Shown here: in pieces, positions 32,719 to 41,295 of the stretch
Layout of the letters: every line of letters begins with the position of its first letter
How positions within the stretch are numbered: position 1 is the stretch's first letter
Source of the DNA: Halobaculum saliterrae
Lineage (GTDB): Archaea > Halobacteriota > Halobacteria > Halobacteriales > Haloferacaceae
Direction: 5' to 3'
Length of the DNA: 64,000 bases
Assembly (NCBI RefSeq): GCF_009831625.1
Contig: NZ_WUUS01000004.1
Coordinates: 139,743-203,742, forward strand
Made by a program: the position numbers and the translations under genes
The notes under the pieces: model-generated
Seen by the model: the letters and a program-made list of their open reading frames with translations, nothing else
What the model was told of the DNA's origin: nothing
The model's database searches: none

Positions 32719-34245
32719 ATGAGAGCGGCGCTCGTCATCCTCGACGGCTGGGGCCTCGGGGACCACGACAGACGCGACGCGGTGAAGGCCGCCGACACCC
32801 CGAACTTCGATCGGCTCCGCGAGGCGGGCGCGTTCGGGACGCTCACCGCCTGGGGTCGCGACGTTGGGCTGCCGGACGACCAGATGGGCAACTCCGAGGT
32901 CGGCCACATGAACATCGGCGCCGGGCGTACCGTCTATCAGGAGTACACCCGGATCAACGACGCGATCGAGGCCGGCGAGTTCGTCGAGGGCACCGCGATC
33001 GAGCGAGCGTTCGACAACGTCGAGGCGAACGACGGCCGCCTCCACTTCCTCGGGCTCGTCAGCGACGGCGGCGTCCACAGCGATCAGGCGCACCTCCACG
33101 CGCTGATCGACGCCGCCGCCGACCGCGGGATCGAGGCCGTCACGCACGCGTTCACCGACGGGCGCGACACCGCGCCGAGGTCCGGTCGCGGCTTCCTCGC
33201 CGAGCTGGAGGCCCACGTCGCCGACCGCGGCACCGGCGACGCCGCCACCGTCTGCGGGCGCTATCACGCGATGGATCGCGACCGCAACTGGGAGCGCACG
33301 GCGCGTGCCTACGACGCGATCGTGAACCGCGAGGCCGACCACACTGCCGCCTCCGCCGTCGACGCCGTCGAGGCGAGCTACGAGCGCGGCGACACCGACG
33401 AGTTCGTCGAGGCGACCGTGATCGACGGCGAGCCGGGGATCGAGGACGGCGACGGGGCCGTGTTCTTCAACTTCCGCGCCGACCGCGCCCGCCAGCTCAC
33501 TCGCATGCTCGCCGGTATCGACCCCGCGGATTGGGCGGTGGAGGGGATCGAGACGAGCCCGCCGGACGTCGAACTCGTCACGATGACCGAGTACGACGAG
33601 GAGTTCGGCCTCCCGGTCGCGTTCCCGCCGGTCCAGCCCGAGGACACCCTCGGCGAGGTGCTGTCGGCGGCCGGCCTGACGCAGCTGCGGATGGCCGAGT
33701 CCGAAAAGTACGCCCACGTCACCTATTTCCTCAACGGCGGCCGGGAGGTGGAGTTCGACGGCGAGTTGCGCCGGATAATCGAGAGCCCGGACGTGCCGAC
33801 CTACGACGCGACGCCGGAGATGAGCGCCGCGGAGCTCACCGACACCACGATCGATCTGATCGGGAGGGAGGACCCGGACGTGGTCGTACTCAACTACGCG
33901 AACCCGGACATGGTGGGCCACACCGGCGACTTCGAGGCCGCCGTCGCTGCCGTGGAGGCGGTCGACCGCGAACTCGGGCGACTCGCCGAGGCCGTCCGTG
34001 ACGCCGGCGGGCACCTGCTGGTCACGGCCGACCACGGCAACGCCGACGACATGGGGACGCCCGAGGACCCCCACACGGCGCACACGTTCGCGCCCGTGCC
34101 GTTCGTGTCGGTCACGCCCGCCGGCGACGACGGGGGGATGACCGTGCGGGAGGGCGGCTCGCTGGTCGACATCGCGCCGACCCTGCTCTCGATCGTTGGG
34201 GTCGAACAGCCGACGGCGATGACCGGGGAGTCGCTGCTGCGGTGA
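32719..34245 (+). CDS. gpmI: 2,3-bisphosphoglycerate-independent phosphoglycerate mutase
   Basis: 508 residues, full length for the bacterial-type iPGM. The alkaline-phosphatase-like metal site includes Asp9 (LVILDGWG) and Ser59, the phosphoserine nucleophile in QMGNSEVGH. The inserted transferase domain (about 75-300) contains GRDTAPRSG and GRYHAMDRD. VLNYANPDMVGHTGD and TADHGNADDM supply the remaining metal ligands. It interconverts 3- and 2-phosphoglycerate in lower glycolysis and gluconeogenesis; pyruvate kinase is 4.7 kb away. A 240-base gap upstream, shared with the divergent DUF373 gene, holds its promoter but no clear TATA box. Confidence 0.97.
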   Translation: MRAALVILDGWGLGDHDRRDAVKAADTPNFDRLREAGAFGTLTAWGRDVGLPDDQMGNSEVGHMNIGAGRTVYQEYTRINDAIEAGEFVEGTAIERAFDNVEANDGRLHFLGLVSDGGVHSDQAHLHALIDAAADRGIEAVTHAFTDGRDTAPRSGRGFLAELEAHVADRGTGDAATVCGRYHAMDRDRNWERTARAYDAIVNREADHTAASAVDAVEASYERGDTDEFVEATVIDGEPGIEDGDGAVFFNFRADRARQLTRMLAGIDPADWAVEGIETSPPDVELVTMTEYDEEFGLPVAFPPVQPEDTLGEVLSAAGLTQLRMAESEKYAHVTYFLNGGREVEFDGELRRIIESPDVPTYDATPEMSAAELTDTTIDLIGREDPDVVVLNYANPDMVGHTGDFEAAVAAVEAVDRELGRLAEAVRDAGGHLLVTADHGNADDMGTPEDPHTAHTFAPVPFVSVTPAGDDGGMTVREGGSLVDIAPTLLSIVGVEQPTAMTGESLLR

Positions 34246-34326
34246 CGGGAGCGTCACCGTGGGTCGAGGCGGACGACGACCGTCTGGAAGAGGAGACCGT
34301 CGGAGTCGGTCCGGCCGTTCCGGAGC

Positions 34327-35763
34327 CTACGCCGACAGCAGCTGTTCGGCGGTCACGACGCGGACGCTCGCGGGCCGTTTCACGTACTCCCCCTCCGACT
34401 CGGCGACGATCCGGTCGATCCCGCGCTGGGCGGCCACGTCGAGCACGCGCTGGCTCAACTCGCCGTCGAGCACGAGCGCGACCGGCGACCCGTCGGCGCC
34501 GGAGACGGCGTCGAACACGTCCGCCGCGGGAACCTCCGCGACGACGCCGCAGTCGGCGTCCAGCAGGCGGGCACGGTTCGAGCCCTCGGTGACGACGGCC
34601 GCGACGTGGTCCCGTAGCGACCTCGGGCGGTCGTCCGTGCCCGTCGTCTCCGCGGCGGCCGTCTCCGTGGTATCCGTCTCGGAGGTATCCGTCTCGATGG
34701 TATCCGTCTCGATGGTATCCGTCTCCGCGGCGTCGTCACTCGATTCGTCGTCGCCGACCTCGTCGCCGTCGACGGTGTCGTCGGACACGCCCGGCGTCCC
34801 GGGCGTCGCCGGCGACTCGTCCCCGACGGTCGGGTCGATGTCCGGCGCGGGCGTGGCGCTGCCGTCGGTGGCGGCGACGCCGGCGCCGGCCGCGTCGTCG
34901 TCGCGCCCCTTCGCGAGGGCGTCGTCGCCGTCCCCGTCAGTCCCCTCCGCGGCCGCGTCGAGATCGAGCGAGTCGAACGGCGCCTTCTCGCGCAGCGCGG
35001 CCATCAGCTCGTGACGCGAGAGGTCCTCGACGGAGTGTCCATCGGGCGCGAACGCGACGTAGTCCACGTCGCCCACCTGCGCGAGCTCCCTGAGGATGAG
35101 CTCGCCGCCGCGGTCGCCGTCGAGGAACGCCGTGACCGTCCGCTCGGCCGTGAGGTCCGCGACGGCGTCCGGGACGTTCGTCCCCTCGACGGCGACGCCG
35201 TTCTTGATGCCGTACTTCAGCAGCGTGAGCACGTCCGCCCGCCCCTCGACGACGACGATGGCGTCGGAGTCGTGGACGCGGGGCCCCGCCGGGAGCCCCC
35301 GGTACTCGTCGATGCGCTCGACGCGGTTGGCCTCGCGGACCTCCGAGAGGATCTCCGTGGAGTCCATGACCGACTCGTCGAACGAGGACGTGAGCAGCTC
35401 CTTCGCGCGCTCGACGACCTCGCGACGCTTGGCCGTGCGCATGTCCTCGATGTCGGCGACCTCGACGCGCGCCTCGCAGGGGCCGACGCGCGTGATCGCC
35501 TCGAGGCTGGCCGCGAGGATGGAGGTCTCGACCTTGTCGAGCCCCGACGCGATGGTGATCTCGCCGAAGCTCTGCCCGTTCTCGCTGTCTATCTGTACGT
35601 CTATTCTGCCGATCTTCGACGACTGTTGGAGGTCGCGGAGGTCGAGCTCGTCGCCGAGCAGGCCCTCCGTCTGTCCGAACACGGCGCCGACGACGTCGCT
35701 CCGCTCGACGACGCCGTCGGCCGTGATCCTGGCGTGAATGAGGTATTTGGCTGAATCGTTCAT
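34327..35763 (-). CDS. dnaG: archaeal DnaG primase-like protein
   Basis: 478 residues from ATG 35763, with a strong ggagggg Shine-Dalgarno-like site just upstream. An N-terminal domain (1-165) precedes a Toprim domain with VVVEGRADVL (Glu173) and FLDGDRGG (Asp215, Asp217). A low-complexity acidic linker (about 270-410) contains a tandem repeat of TDTIE/TDTSE units, and the C-terminal domain ends in VRVVTAEQLLSA. Archaeal DnaG can synthesise RNA primers but also co-purifies with the exosome, where it favours poly(A)-rich RNA. A TATA box at 35821-35831 drives it, with a leader of about 35 bases. Confidence 0.96.
   Translation of the reverse strand: MNDSAKYLIHARITADGVVERSDVVGAVFGQTEGLLGDELDLRDLQQSSKIGRIDVQIDSENGQSFGEITIASGLDKVETSILAASLEAITRVGPCEARVEVADIEDMRTAKRREVVERAKELLTSSFDESVMDSTEILSEVREANRVERIDEYRGLPAGPRVHDSDAIVVVEGRADVLTLLKYGIKNGVAVEGTNVPDAVADLTAERTVTAFLDGDRGGELILRELAQVGDVDYVAFAPDGHSVEDLSRHELMAALREKAPFDSLDLDAAAEGTDGDGDDALAKGRDDDAAGAGVAATDGSATPAPDIDPTVGDESPATPGTPGVSDDTVDGDEVGDDESSDDAAETDTIETDTIETDTSETDTTETAAAETTGTDDRPRSLRDHVAAVVTEGSNRARLLDADCGVVAEVPAADVFDAVSGADGSPVALVLDGELSQRVLDVAAQRGIDRIVAESEGEYVKRPASVRVVTAEQLLSA
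34670..34729 (-). repeat. four tandem 15-bp units in the dnaG linker
   Basis: gtatccgtctcgatg and near copies repeat in phase at 34670-34684, 34685-34699, 34700-34714 and 34715-34729; the two middle units are identical. They encode ETDT(I/S/T) pentapeptides. Repeat number could vary between strains without disturbing the frame. Confidence 0.8.
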
Positions 35764-35820
35764 GAGATGTCCCCTCCGTGGGGCGTGATGGTGATGTGAG
35801 GGCGGCTGGAACCGCCGACG

Positions 35821-35831
35821 AGTATATAAGT
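35821..35831 (-). promoter_or_regulatory. TATA box of dnaG
   Basis: Minus-strand acttatatact, a near-ideal haloarchaeal TATA box about 62 bases before ATG 35763. With a start point near 35798 it leaves a leader carrying the Shine-Dalgarno-like ggagg. Confidence 0.65.
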
Positions 35832-36030
35832 ACCGGCGGATGGAAATACCTGTCGTAAGGCGGCGGAATCGGCCGGACGTCAGGGTCTCACGGGCGCGGA
35901 TCGCGCCGATCGACCGACGGTCGATCCCGAGGCAGTGTGCCGGACGGCGCTGGCGCACCTCCGGGGGGGGGGGGAGTTCGCGTCGCTCTCGACGACCGAC
36001 GAGGTGCTGGCGTCGCTGACGGCGGAGTGA
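35830..36030 (+). pseudogene. orphan C-terminal coding fragment with a G12 tract
   Basis: In one plus-strand frame from 35830 to the stop at 36028-36030 the translation has typical acidic halophile composition and a C-terminus-like ending (VDPEAVCRTALAHLR, three Gly, then EFASLSTTDEVLASLTAE). No ATG precedes it; the only start-like codon is GTG 35935, which would give 31 residues. It therefore looks like the 3' end of a gene whose beginning has been lost, or a very small gene. The run of G at 35963-35974 encodes most of Arg-Gly-Gly-Gly and is the longest homopolymer in the window. Not recognised as any family. Confidence 0.35.
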
Positions 36031-36069
36031 ACGTCGGCGGTTGCGTCCGCCCGATCCGCGCGGCGTCGG

Positions 36070-36687
36070 CTACCCGTCGTAGCTGATGTAGCCCGCGGCG
36101 TCGTCGGCGAAGTCGACCGCGCCGGGTCCGAAGGAGTCCGCATAGCGGACGACGAGCGAGATGACGACCTCCGGGCGGGCGACGCGATAGCCGTCGTCGG
36201 TTCGAAGCAGTCCGGCGTCCGCCAGCTCGCCCGCGTACGTCGAGATCGTCGGCCGGGACACGTCGAGCGAGCGGGCCAGGTCGGCGCCGGAGGCGTCGGG
36301 GTCCCGGAGCAATCCGAGGACCATCCCCCGCGGCGTCTCCCGTCGGAGGTAGCCGAGCGCGCGGCGCTCGAACGCGGAGAACCGCCCCGCGGGGAAGTAC
36401 CGGCGGTAGTCGCCGTCCTTCTGTGAGACGACCTCGTCGGCCGACTCCAGTCGCTTGAGGTGGTGTTGGGTCTCGCCGGTCGCCAGCGAGAGGTCGTCCC
36501 GGAGCTTCGAGAAGTGGGCGCCGGGCGTCGTCGCGAGGTAGCCGCGGATCGCGTCTCGGGGGGCCGACTCGTCGGTGTCGCCGTCGGCCGCGCTCGCGCG
36601 GGCGCTGGCCGCAAGCGGCGTCGCGGCCCCCAGCGCGGCGAAGCGCCGGAGGGTTGCGCGCTTGTCCGCGTCGACCTCGCGTGTCAC
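36070..36687 (-). CDS. winged-helix regulator with two HTH domains
   Basis: 205 residues from GTG 36687. The N-terminus DADKRATLRRFAALGAATPL resembles a twin-arginine or membrane segment but is only about 20 residues long. Then come two winged helices: about 38-100 (FSKLRDDLSLATGETQHHLKRLE) and about 107-170 (GADLARSLDVSRPTISTYAGELADAG). The C-terminal 30 residues, including VISLVVRYADSFG, are shared by a haloarchaeal regulator family. It binds DNA presumably as a dimer; targets and signal are unknown. The hydrophobic N-terminus could tether it to the membrane. A tttgcc element lies about 28 bases upstream. Confidence 0.85.
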   Translation of the reverse strand: MTREVDADKRATLRRFAALGAATPLAASARASAADGDTDESAPRDAIRGYLATTPGAHFSKLRDDLSLATGETQHHLKRLESADEVVSQKDGDYRRYFPAGRFSAFERRALGYLRRETPRGMVLGLLRDPDASGADLARSLDVSRPTISTYAGELADAGLLRTDDGYRVARPEVVISLVVRYADSFGPGAVDFADDAAGYISYDG

Positions 36688-36817
36688 GCCGTACTGTAGC
36701 GAAGTTGCGGGCAAAAGGGTGTCGTTGTGTGGGGCGGTGACAAACCGTCGAACGACCGGTAGCGACCCTGCAACAACCGGATAACCGATGTCGCCGGGTC
36801 GGCGTCGGCGGCGTCGG

Positions 36818-37963
36818 CTACTCCGTTTCGGGCTCCGCCTCGGGGTCGTTCGACGCGACCGCCTCCTCGTCGTCGGCCTCGGCGACGACCTCGTCGGCGG
36901 GTTTGATCGAGCCGCCGATGTCCCCCTCCTTCACCGCGGCGGCCTCCTGTTCGAGCGCCTCCGTGTCCATCTGGGCGGCCTCGTCGATCTCGCCGAGGAT
37001 GTCCTCGATGTCGTCGAGCCCGAGCATCTCGCGGGTCTCCGCGTCGAAGTCGAGCGAGTCGAGCCCCTCGGAGTCCTGCACGTCCGAGCCGGTCAGCTGC
37101 TTGCCGTAGCGGCCGACGAGGCTCGTGAGCTCCTGCGGGAGGACGAACGTCGTGGAGTCGCCCTGGCCGATGCGCTCCAGCGTCTCCATTCCCTTGTCGA
37201 TGATGGCACGCTCGCCCATCGACTCGGCGGACTTCGCGCGGAGGACGGTGGAGATGGCGTCACCCTGCGCCTCGAGGATCTGGCTCTGCTTCTCCCCCTG
37301 CGCGCGGATGATGTTCGACTGCTTCTCACCCTCGGCGGACTCGACGGCGGAGCGCCGCTCCCCCTGCGCCTCGAGGATCATGGCGCGGCGACGGCGCTCG
37401 GCGGAGGTCTGCTGCTCCATCGCCTGCTGGACGTCCTTCGAGGGGTTGACCTCGCGCACCTCGACGGACTCGACGCGGATCCCCCACTCGTCGGTGGGCT
37501 CGTCGAGCTCCTTCCGGATGCGGGCGTTGATCTCCTGTCGCTTGTTCAGCGTGTCGTCGAGCTCCATGTCGCCAAGCACCGCACGGAGCGTCGTCTGCGC
37601 GAGGTTGGAGACGGCGGTCTTGTAATCCTCGACCTCGAGGAACGCCTTCTTCGCGTCCATCACCTTGATGTACACGACGGCGTCGGCGGTCACCGGCGAG
37701 TTGTCGCGGGTGATCGCCTCCTGACGAGGCACGTCGAGCGTCTGCGTGCGCATGTCGAACGTGTACGTCCGGGAGACGAACGGCGGGACGATGTTGATGC
37801 CCGGTTCGAGCAGCTTCCGGTACTCGCCGAAGACGGTGAGCGCCTTCTTCTCGTAGGCGTCGACGATGACGATCGCCTGATAGACGGCGACGATCGCGAC
37901 GATCAGGAACAACAGCCCGATCACCGCCGGGCCGAGTCCGAGGAACTGCAGTGGGAGGACCAT
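36818..37963 (-). CDS. SPFH-domain stomatin/prohibitin-like membrane protein
   Basis: 381 residues. One N-terminal transmembrane helix (about 10-33), the SPFH domain (about 35-215: FGEYRKLLEPGINIVPPFVS, RTQTLDVPRQEAITRDN, WGIRVESVEVREV) and an alanine/glutamate coiled coil (about 190-270) with repeated (I)LEAQGE/IIRAQGE phrases, then an acidic tail. These proteins form large membrane microdomain assemblies. The adjacent NfeD gene (stop about 70 bases upstream) is the classic partner: stomatin-NfeD pairs also occur with a membrane protease in other archaea, though no protease gene is adjacent here. A ctttaat element lies 30 bases before the start. Confidence 0.95.
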   Translation of the reverse strand: MVLPLQFLGLGPAVIGLLFLIVAIVAVYQAIVIVDAYEKKALTVFGEYRKLLEPGINIVPPFVSRTYTFDMRTQTLDVPRQEAITRDNSPVTADAVVYIKVMDAKKAFLEVEDYKTAVSNLAQTTLRAVLGDMELDDTLNKRQEINARIRKELDEPTDEWGIRVESVEVREVNPSKDVQQAMEQQTSAERRRRAMILEAQGERRSAVESAEGEKQSNIIRAQGEKQSQILEAQGDAISTVLRAKSAESMGERAIIDKGMETLERIGQGDSTTFVLPQELTSLVGRYGKQLTGSDVQDSEGLDSLDFDAETREMLGLDDIEDILGEIDEAAQMDTEALEQEAAAVKEGDIGGSIKPADEVVAEADDEEAVASNDPEAEPETE

Positions 37964-38032
37964 GGCTGTGGCTTCGGCCGATGGGGATTAAAGCGTTCGG
38001 CCGCTGTCACTCCGGAACCCGACGACGGCAGG

Positions 38033-38656
38033 TCACTCCCGTTCCGTTTCGAACTCCGTGTCGTCGTCGCGCGTCCCGTCGTCCGCGTCGAGGTCCCGGT
38101 CGTCCGCGTCGATGCTCTCGTCCGACGGCGCCGCATCGCGCCGCCCCTTCGCCAGCTCCCGATCGATGTCGTCGATTCCCCCCGCCAGCGACTCGACGGT
38201 GAGGACGTTGCCGCCGCCGGGGTCGACGACCATGACCTCGGTGCCGACGGGGATCTCCCCGTCCACCGACCGCGCGGAGTAGTACGGGCTGAACCCGCCC
38301 TCGTCGAGCTTCACCTCGCCGCCGGTCGGCGTGACGGTCTCGGTGACGCGGGCGTTCGACCCCCTGAGCGACCCCGAGTCGGAGGTCTGGGCCTGTCCCT
38401 TGCCGCCGTAGAGGTCGAACTCGTGGTAGCCGTAGAACGCCAGCGCGCCGAACACGAGCACTAGGAGTCCGAGCACGAACGGTCCGGCGAGGGGGCCGAG
38501 TGCGAGTCCGACGAGCCCGGCCGCCAGGAGCGCCACCCCGATGACGATGAACTGTGCGCCGGGAACAACGGCCTCGGCGATCGAGAGCACGAGCCCGGCG
38601 GCGACCAGCAACAACGGGAGGGTTTCGGGGGTGAGGAGCCCCGACTGAAGCAGCAT
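38033..38656 (-). CDS. NfeD family membrane protein
   Basis: 207 residues. Three closely spaced N-terminal helices (about 13-35, 37-57 and 59-80) are followed by an OB-fold domain (about 95-150: LRGSNARVTETVTPTGGEVKLDEGGFSPY, VPVGTEVMVVDPGGGNVLTVE), the NfeD C-terminal beta barrel, and a charged tail. It is the usual companion of SPFH proteins, here transcribed first, with the stomatin-like gene about 70 bases downstream, and is thought to modulate the microdomain complex. A gctttaac element lies 29 bases before ATG 38656, so each gene of the pair appears to have its own promoter. Confidence 0.93.
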   Translation of the reverse strand: MLLQSGLLTPETLPLLLVAAGLVLSIAEAVVPGAQFIVIGVALLAAGLVGLALGPLAGPFVLGLLVLVFGALAFYGYHEFDLYGGKGQAQTSDSGSLRGSNARVTETVTPTGGEVKLDEGGFSPYYSARSVDGEIPVGTEVMVVDPGGGNVLTVESLAGGIDDIDRELAKGRRDAAPSDESIDADDRDLDADDGTRDDDTEFETERE

Positions 38657-38680
38657 GGACTGGCTTTGGGGCCGGCGGGG

Positions 38681-38905
38681 TTAAAGCGTCACCGAGAACA
38701 CTAACAGGAGCGTCCCGAGGACGCCCGCGGCGACGAACAGCGCGTTCTCGGCGTCGATCGACTCCGGCTCGATCGGCGGGTTCCGTTCGGCCTCCCGTGC
38801 GGCCTCGGCCTCGGGGCCGACCTCGTCGATGCCGAAGCGCCACTCGTCGCCGCCGGAGTCGACATCGGGGTCGGCGGTGGCGTCCGTGCGGGGATCGTCG
38901 GGCAT
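38681..38905 (-). CDS. small haloarchaeal protein with C-terminal membrane helix
   Basis: 74 residues. An acidic soluble segment (1-50, with WRFGIDEVGPEAEAAREAERNPPIEPESI) is followed by one transmembrane helix (about 52-72) and a two-residue end, a tail-anchored layout. It belongs to a conserved haloarchaeal family of unknown function often found beside NfeD or pyruvate kinase genes. ATG 38905 lies about 26 bases after ctctttacc. It is followed 24 bases downstream by the NfeD start, so the two may be co-transcribed. Confidence 0.8.
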   Translation of the reverse strand: MPDDPRTDATADPDVDSGGDEWRFGIDEVGPEAEAAREAERNPPIEPESIDAENALFVAAGVLGTLLLVFSVTL

Positions 38906-38961
38906 GGACCTGAGTAGCTGTCGGGGCGGTAAAGAGGTGTCGGGCGCTCGGGAGGACGCGG

Positions 38962-40719
38962 TCAGCGACGCTTCGCGTGGCCGATCACGTCGCCCTCGTA
39001 GACGACCCCGCGCTCGGCGTCGACCGTCACGGTGGTGTCGTCGGTCACGTCGGCGGCCAGCGGCGCGCCGGAGACCATCGGGATCCCGATCTCGCGGGCG
39101 ACGAGCGCCGGGTAGCCGGTCATGCCCGGACGGGCGTCGATGATGCCCGCCAGCTTCTCGGTGTCGCCAGTGAACTCGGCGTCGAAGTGCGCCGGGAGGT
39201 ACGCGATCGTCCCCTGGGGCACGTCGGCGAGGTCCCCGTCGGGGAGCCGGCGCAGCGGGCCGGAGACGCGCCCGCCGACGACGTGGCGCCCCGTGGCGAT
39301 CGTCTCGGCGGCGACGTGGAGCTTCAGGGTGTTCGTCGTGTTCGTCCCCTCCAACTCCGTCATCATGCCGGAGAGCACGACGATCGTGTCCCCGGACTCG
39401 GCGGCGCCGGTCTCGAGGGCCGCCGACACGGCCGCGTCCATCACCTCCTCGATGCTGCCGTGGTAGTCGGCGGACATCGGCTGGACGCCCCACGACAGCG
39501 CGAGTTGGCGGCGGACGCGGTCGTTCGGCGTCGTCGCGACGACGGGGACCGCCGGGCGGAACTTCGCGGTCTTGCGGGCGGTGTAGCCCGACTCGGAGGC
39601 GGCGACGACGGCGGCGGCGTCGGTGTCGCGCGCGAGGAAGCGCGCAGAGCGCGCCAGCGGCTCCGTCCGCGACTCCGTCTGCGCCAGCGGGACGCGGTCC
39701 TCGCGCGTCTCCGCGTACTCGTCGCTCGCCTCGACCCGGCTCACGATCCGGTCCATCGTATCGACGACGTGTACGGGCTGGTCGCCGATCGCGGTCTCGC
39801 CCGACAGCATGACCGCGTCGGTGCCGTCGAGCACCGCGTTCGCCACGTCCGACGCCTCCGCGCGCGTCGGCCGCCGCGAGCGGACCATCGAGTCGAGCAT
39901 CTCCGTCGCGGTGATGACGGGTGTGCCCGTCTCCATGCACTTGCGGATGATGCGCTTCTGCACCATCGGCACGTCCTCCAGCGGGCACTCGACGCCGAGG
40001 TCGCCGCGCGCGACCATGACGCCGTAGGCGGCGTCGATGATCCCGTCGAGGTTCTCGACGGCGTCGGCGCGCTCGATCTTCGCGACGACGGGCACGTCGC
40101 CGGCGCCCCGCTCCTCCAGGGCGTCCGCGACGGCGTAGACGTCGCCCGCGTCGCCGATGAACGAGGCGGCGACGAAGTCGACGTCGTGCTCGGTGACGAG
40201 GTCGAGTTCGCGCTCGTCGGCTTCGGTGATCGTCGGGAGGCCGAGGTCGACGCCGGGGATGTTGACCCCCTTGCGCGAGCCGAGCTCGCCGCCGGAGTCG
40301 ATCCGGGCGCTGACGCCGTCGTCGGCCACTCCGGTCACGGTCGCCTCGATCCGCCCGTCGTCGAGGAGCACGCGGTCGCCCGGCTCGGCCCCGGTGATCC
40401 CGTGGCTCACGCCGATCCGATCGGGGGTCGCGGTGTCGCCCTCGGCGAACACCACCTCGGAGTCGGTCGCGACCTCGATCGGCTCGTCGATCTCGGCGGT
40501 CCGGACCTCGGGACCCTGGAGGTCGAGCATCGCCGCGAGCGGCTGGTCGATGGCGTCGTCGACCGCGCGGATGCGGTCGATCACCTCGCCGCGGTGGTCG
40601 GTGTCGCCGTGGCTCGCGTTGAGTCGGGCGACTGACATTCCGGCGTCGGCGAGCGCCCGTATCGTGGCCCGGTCGTCGGAGGCAGGACCGAGCGTACAGA
40701 CGATCTTGGCTCGTCGCAT
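38962..40719 (-). CDS. pyk: pyruvate kinase
   Basis: 585 residues. The TIM barrel has MSVARLNASHGD near the start, LDLQGPEVRT, VAKIERADAVENLD and the catalytic MVARGDLGVECP; TPVITATEMLDSMV and the A domain continue to about 340. The allosteric C domain (about 355-470) is followed by an extra PEP-utiliser-like domain (about 480-585, with VVGGRVSGPL and GMTGYPALVAREIGIPMVSG). That C-terminal extension is also found in some bacterial pyruvate kinases. It makes pyruvate and ATP from PEP and ADP. TATA box at 40746-40755, 30 bases before the start. Confidence 0.97.
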   Translation of the reverse strand: MRRAKIVCTLGPASDDRATIRALADAGMSVARLNASHGDTDHRGEVIDRIRAVDDAIDQPLAAMLDLQGPEVRTAEIDEPIEVATDSEVVFAEGDTATPDRIGVSHGITGAEPGDRVLLDDGRIEATVTGVADDGVSARIDSGGELGSRKGVNIPGVDLGLPTITEADERELDLVTEHDVDFVAASFIGDAGDVYAVADALEERGAGDVPVVAKIERADAVENLDGIIDAAYGVMVARGDLGVECPLEDVPMVQKRIIRKCMETGTPVITATEMLDSMVRSRRPTRAEASDVANAVLDGTDAVMLSGETAIGDQPVHVVDTMDRIVSRVEASDEYAETREDRVPLAQTESRTEPLARSARFLARDTDAAAVVAASESGYTARKTAKFRPAVPVVATTPNDRVRRQLALSWGVQPMSADYHGSIEEVMDAAVSAALETGAAESGDTIVVLSGMMTELEGTNTTNTLKLHVAAETIATGRHVVGGRVSGPLRRLPDGDLADVPQGTIAYLPAHFDAEFTGDTEKLAGIIDARPGMTGYPALVAREIGIPMVSGAPLAADVTDDTTVTVDAERGVVYEGDVIGHAKRR

Positions 40720-40745
40720 AGTCTTACCCGCACGTCTCGCGGGCG

Positions 40746-40755
40746 AGTATAAAGG
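40746..40755 (-). promoter_or_regulatory. TATA box of pyruvate kinase
   Basis: Minus-strand ctttatactc, centred about 31 bases before ATG 40719. Between it and the start lies cccgc-gagacgt-gcggg, a 5-bp inverted repeat near the presumed start point. Confidence 0.6.
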
Positions 40756-40822
40756 CCTGCGGAGAAAACTCGGTTTCGAGTGAACAGTTCGGCGGGGCGG
40801 TCGACGACGCGTCGCCCGCCGG

Positions 40823-41101
40823 CTACCGCGTCACCATCCACGTCGTTCCCGAGGAGTAGCCCCACTTCTCCACGTCGACCTCGACGGCGGCGTCGACGAT
40901 CGCCGACATGTTCGCGCCGACCTCCTTCGCGGACAGGCCCAACTCCTCGGCGATGAGTCGGGACTTGAAGTACGTCTGCTCGGCGGCGTGCTCGCGAAGG
41001 TATCCGAGGATCCGGCGTTGCTTGTCGGTCAGGTCGGCCGTCGCCTCGCCGGCCGCGGCGTTCCCGGTCTCGATCGACTCAGCGGTGCTCGTCGCGCTCA
41101 T
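40823..41101 (-). CDS. small winged-helix protein, haloarchaeal
   Basis: 92 residues. A disordered Thr/Ala-rich start (1-24) precedes a winged-helix-like fold (about 25-92): LTDKQRRILGYLREHAAEQ, YFKSRLIAEELGLSAKEVGANM, then a beta wing YSSGTTWMV. LSAKEVGANMSAI fits a recognition helix. The family is common in haloarchaea; function is unknown but DNA binding is likely. It is transcribed from the region shared with the divergent AglD-like gene, with a TATA-like cctatga about 26 bases upstream. It ends about 104 bases from the pyruvate kinase start, same direction. Confidence 0.82.
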   Translation of the reverse strand: MSATSTAESIETGNAAAGEATADLTDKQRRILGYLREHAAEQTYFKSRLIAEELGLSAKEVGANMSAIVDAAVEVDVEKWGYSSGTTWMVTR

Positions 41102-41295
41102 ACCTCACACGTCGGGCTATCGCCTCATAGGGGGTTTGGTACACGGAGTTAACACGTCGCAGTCGGGCGATCTCGCGCCGATGTCGACCGCGATCGAGGG
41201 TCCGGACTGGCCGCGTCGGTACGGTCGCCTAACACGCCGGCGAGCCGCTGGAATGACAGAAGGTTCTTACCCGGCGGCCGGCCATCGAGGAGGTA

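Larger units (their letters stand above)
35764..36069. other. 306-bp spacer: dnaG promoter and an orphan reading-frame fragment
   Basis: Left part: dnaG leader and TATA box. Right part: the plus strand from about 35830 to the TGA at 36028-36030 is one open frame with haloarchaeal codon use, without an ATG, encoding a C-terminus-like peptide (see the pseudogene entry). It contains a run of twelve G. No other gene is visible. Confidence 0.6.

Noticed and set aside
29641-34257. 1538-codon minus-strand ORF
   Set aside because: It crosses ribosomal, geranylgeranyl reductase, DUF373 and gpmI genes; a shadow frame rich in Arg and His.
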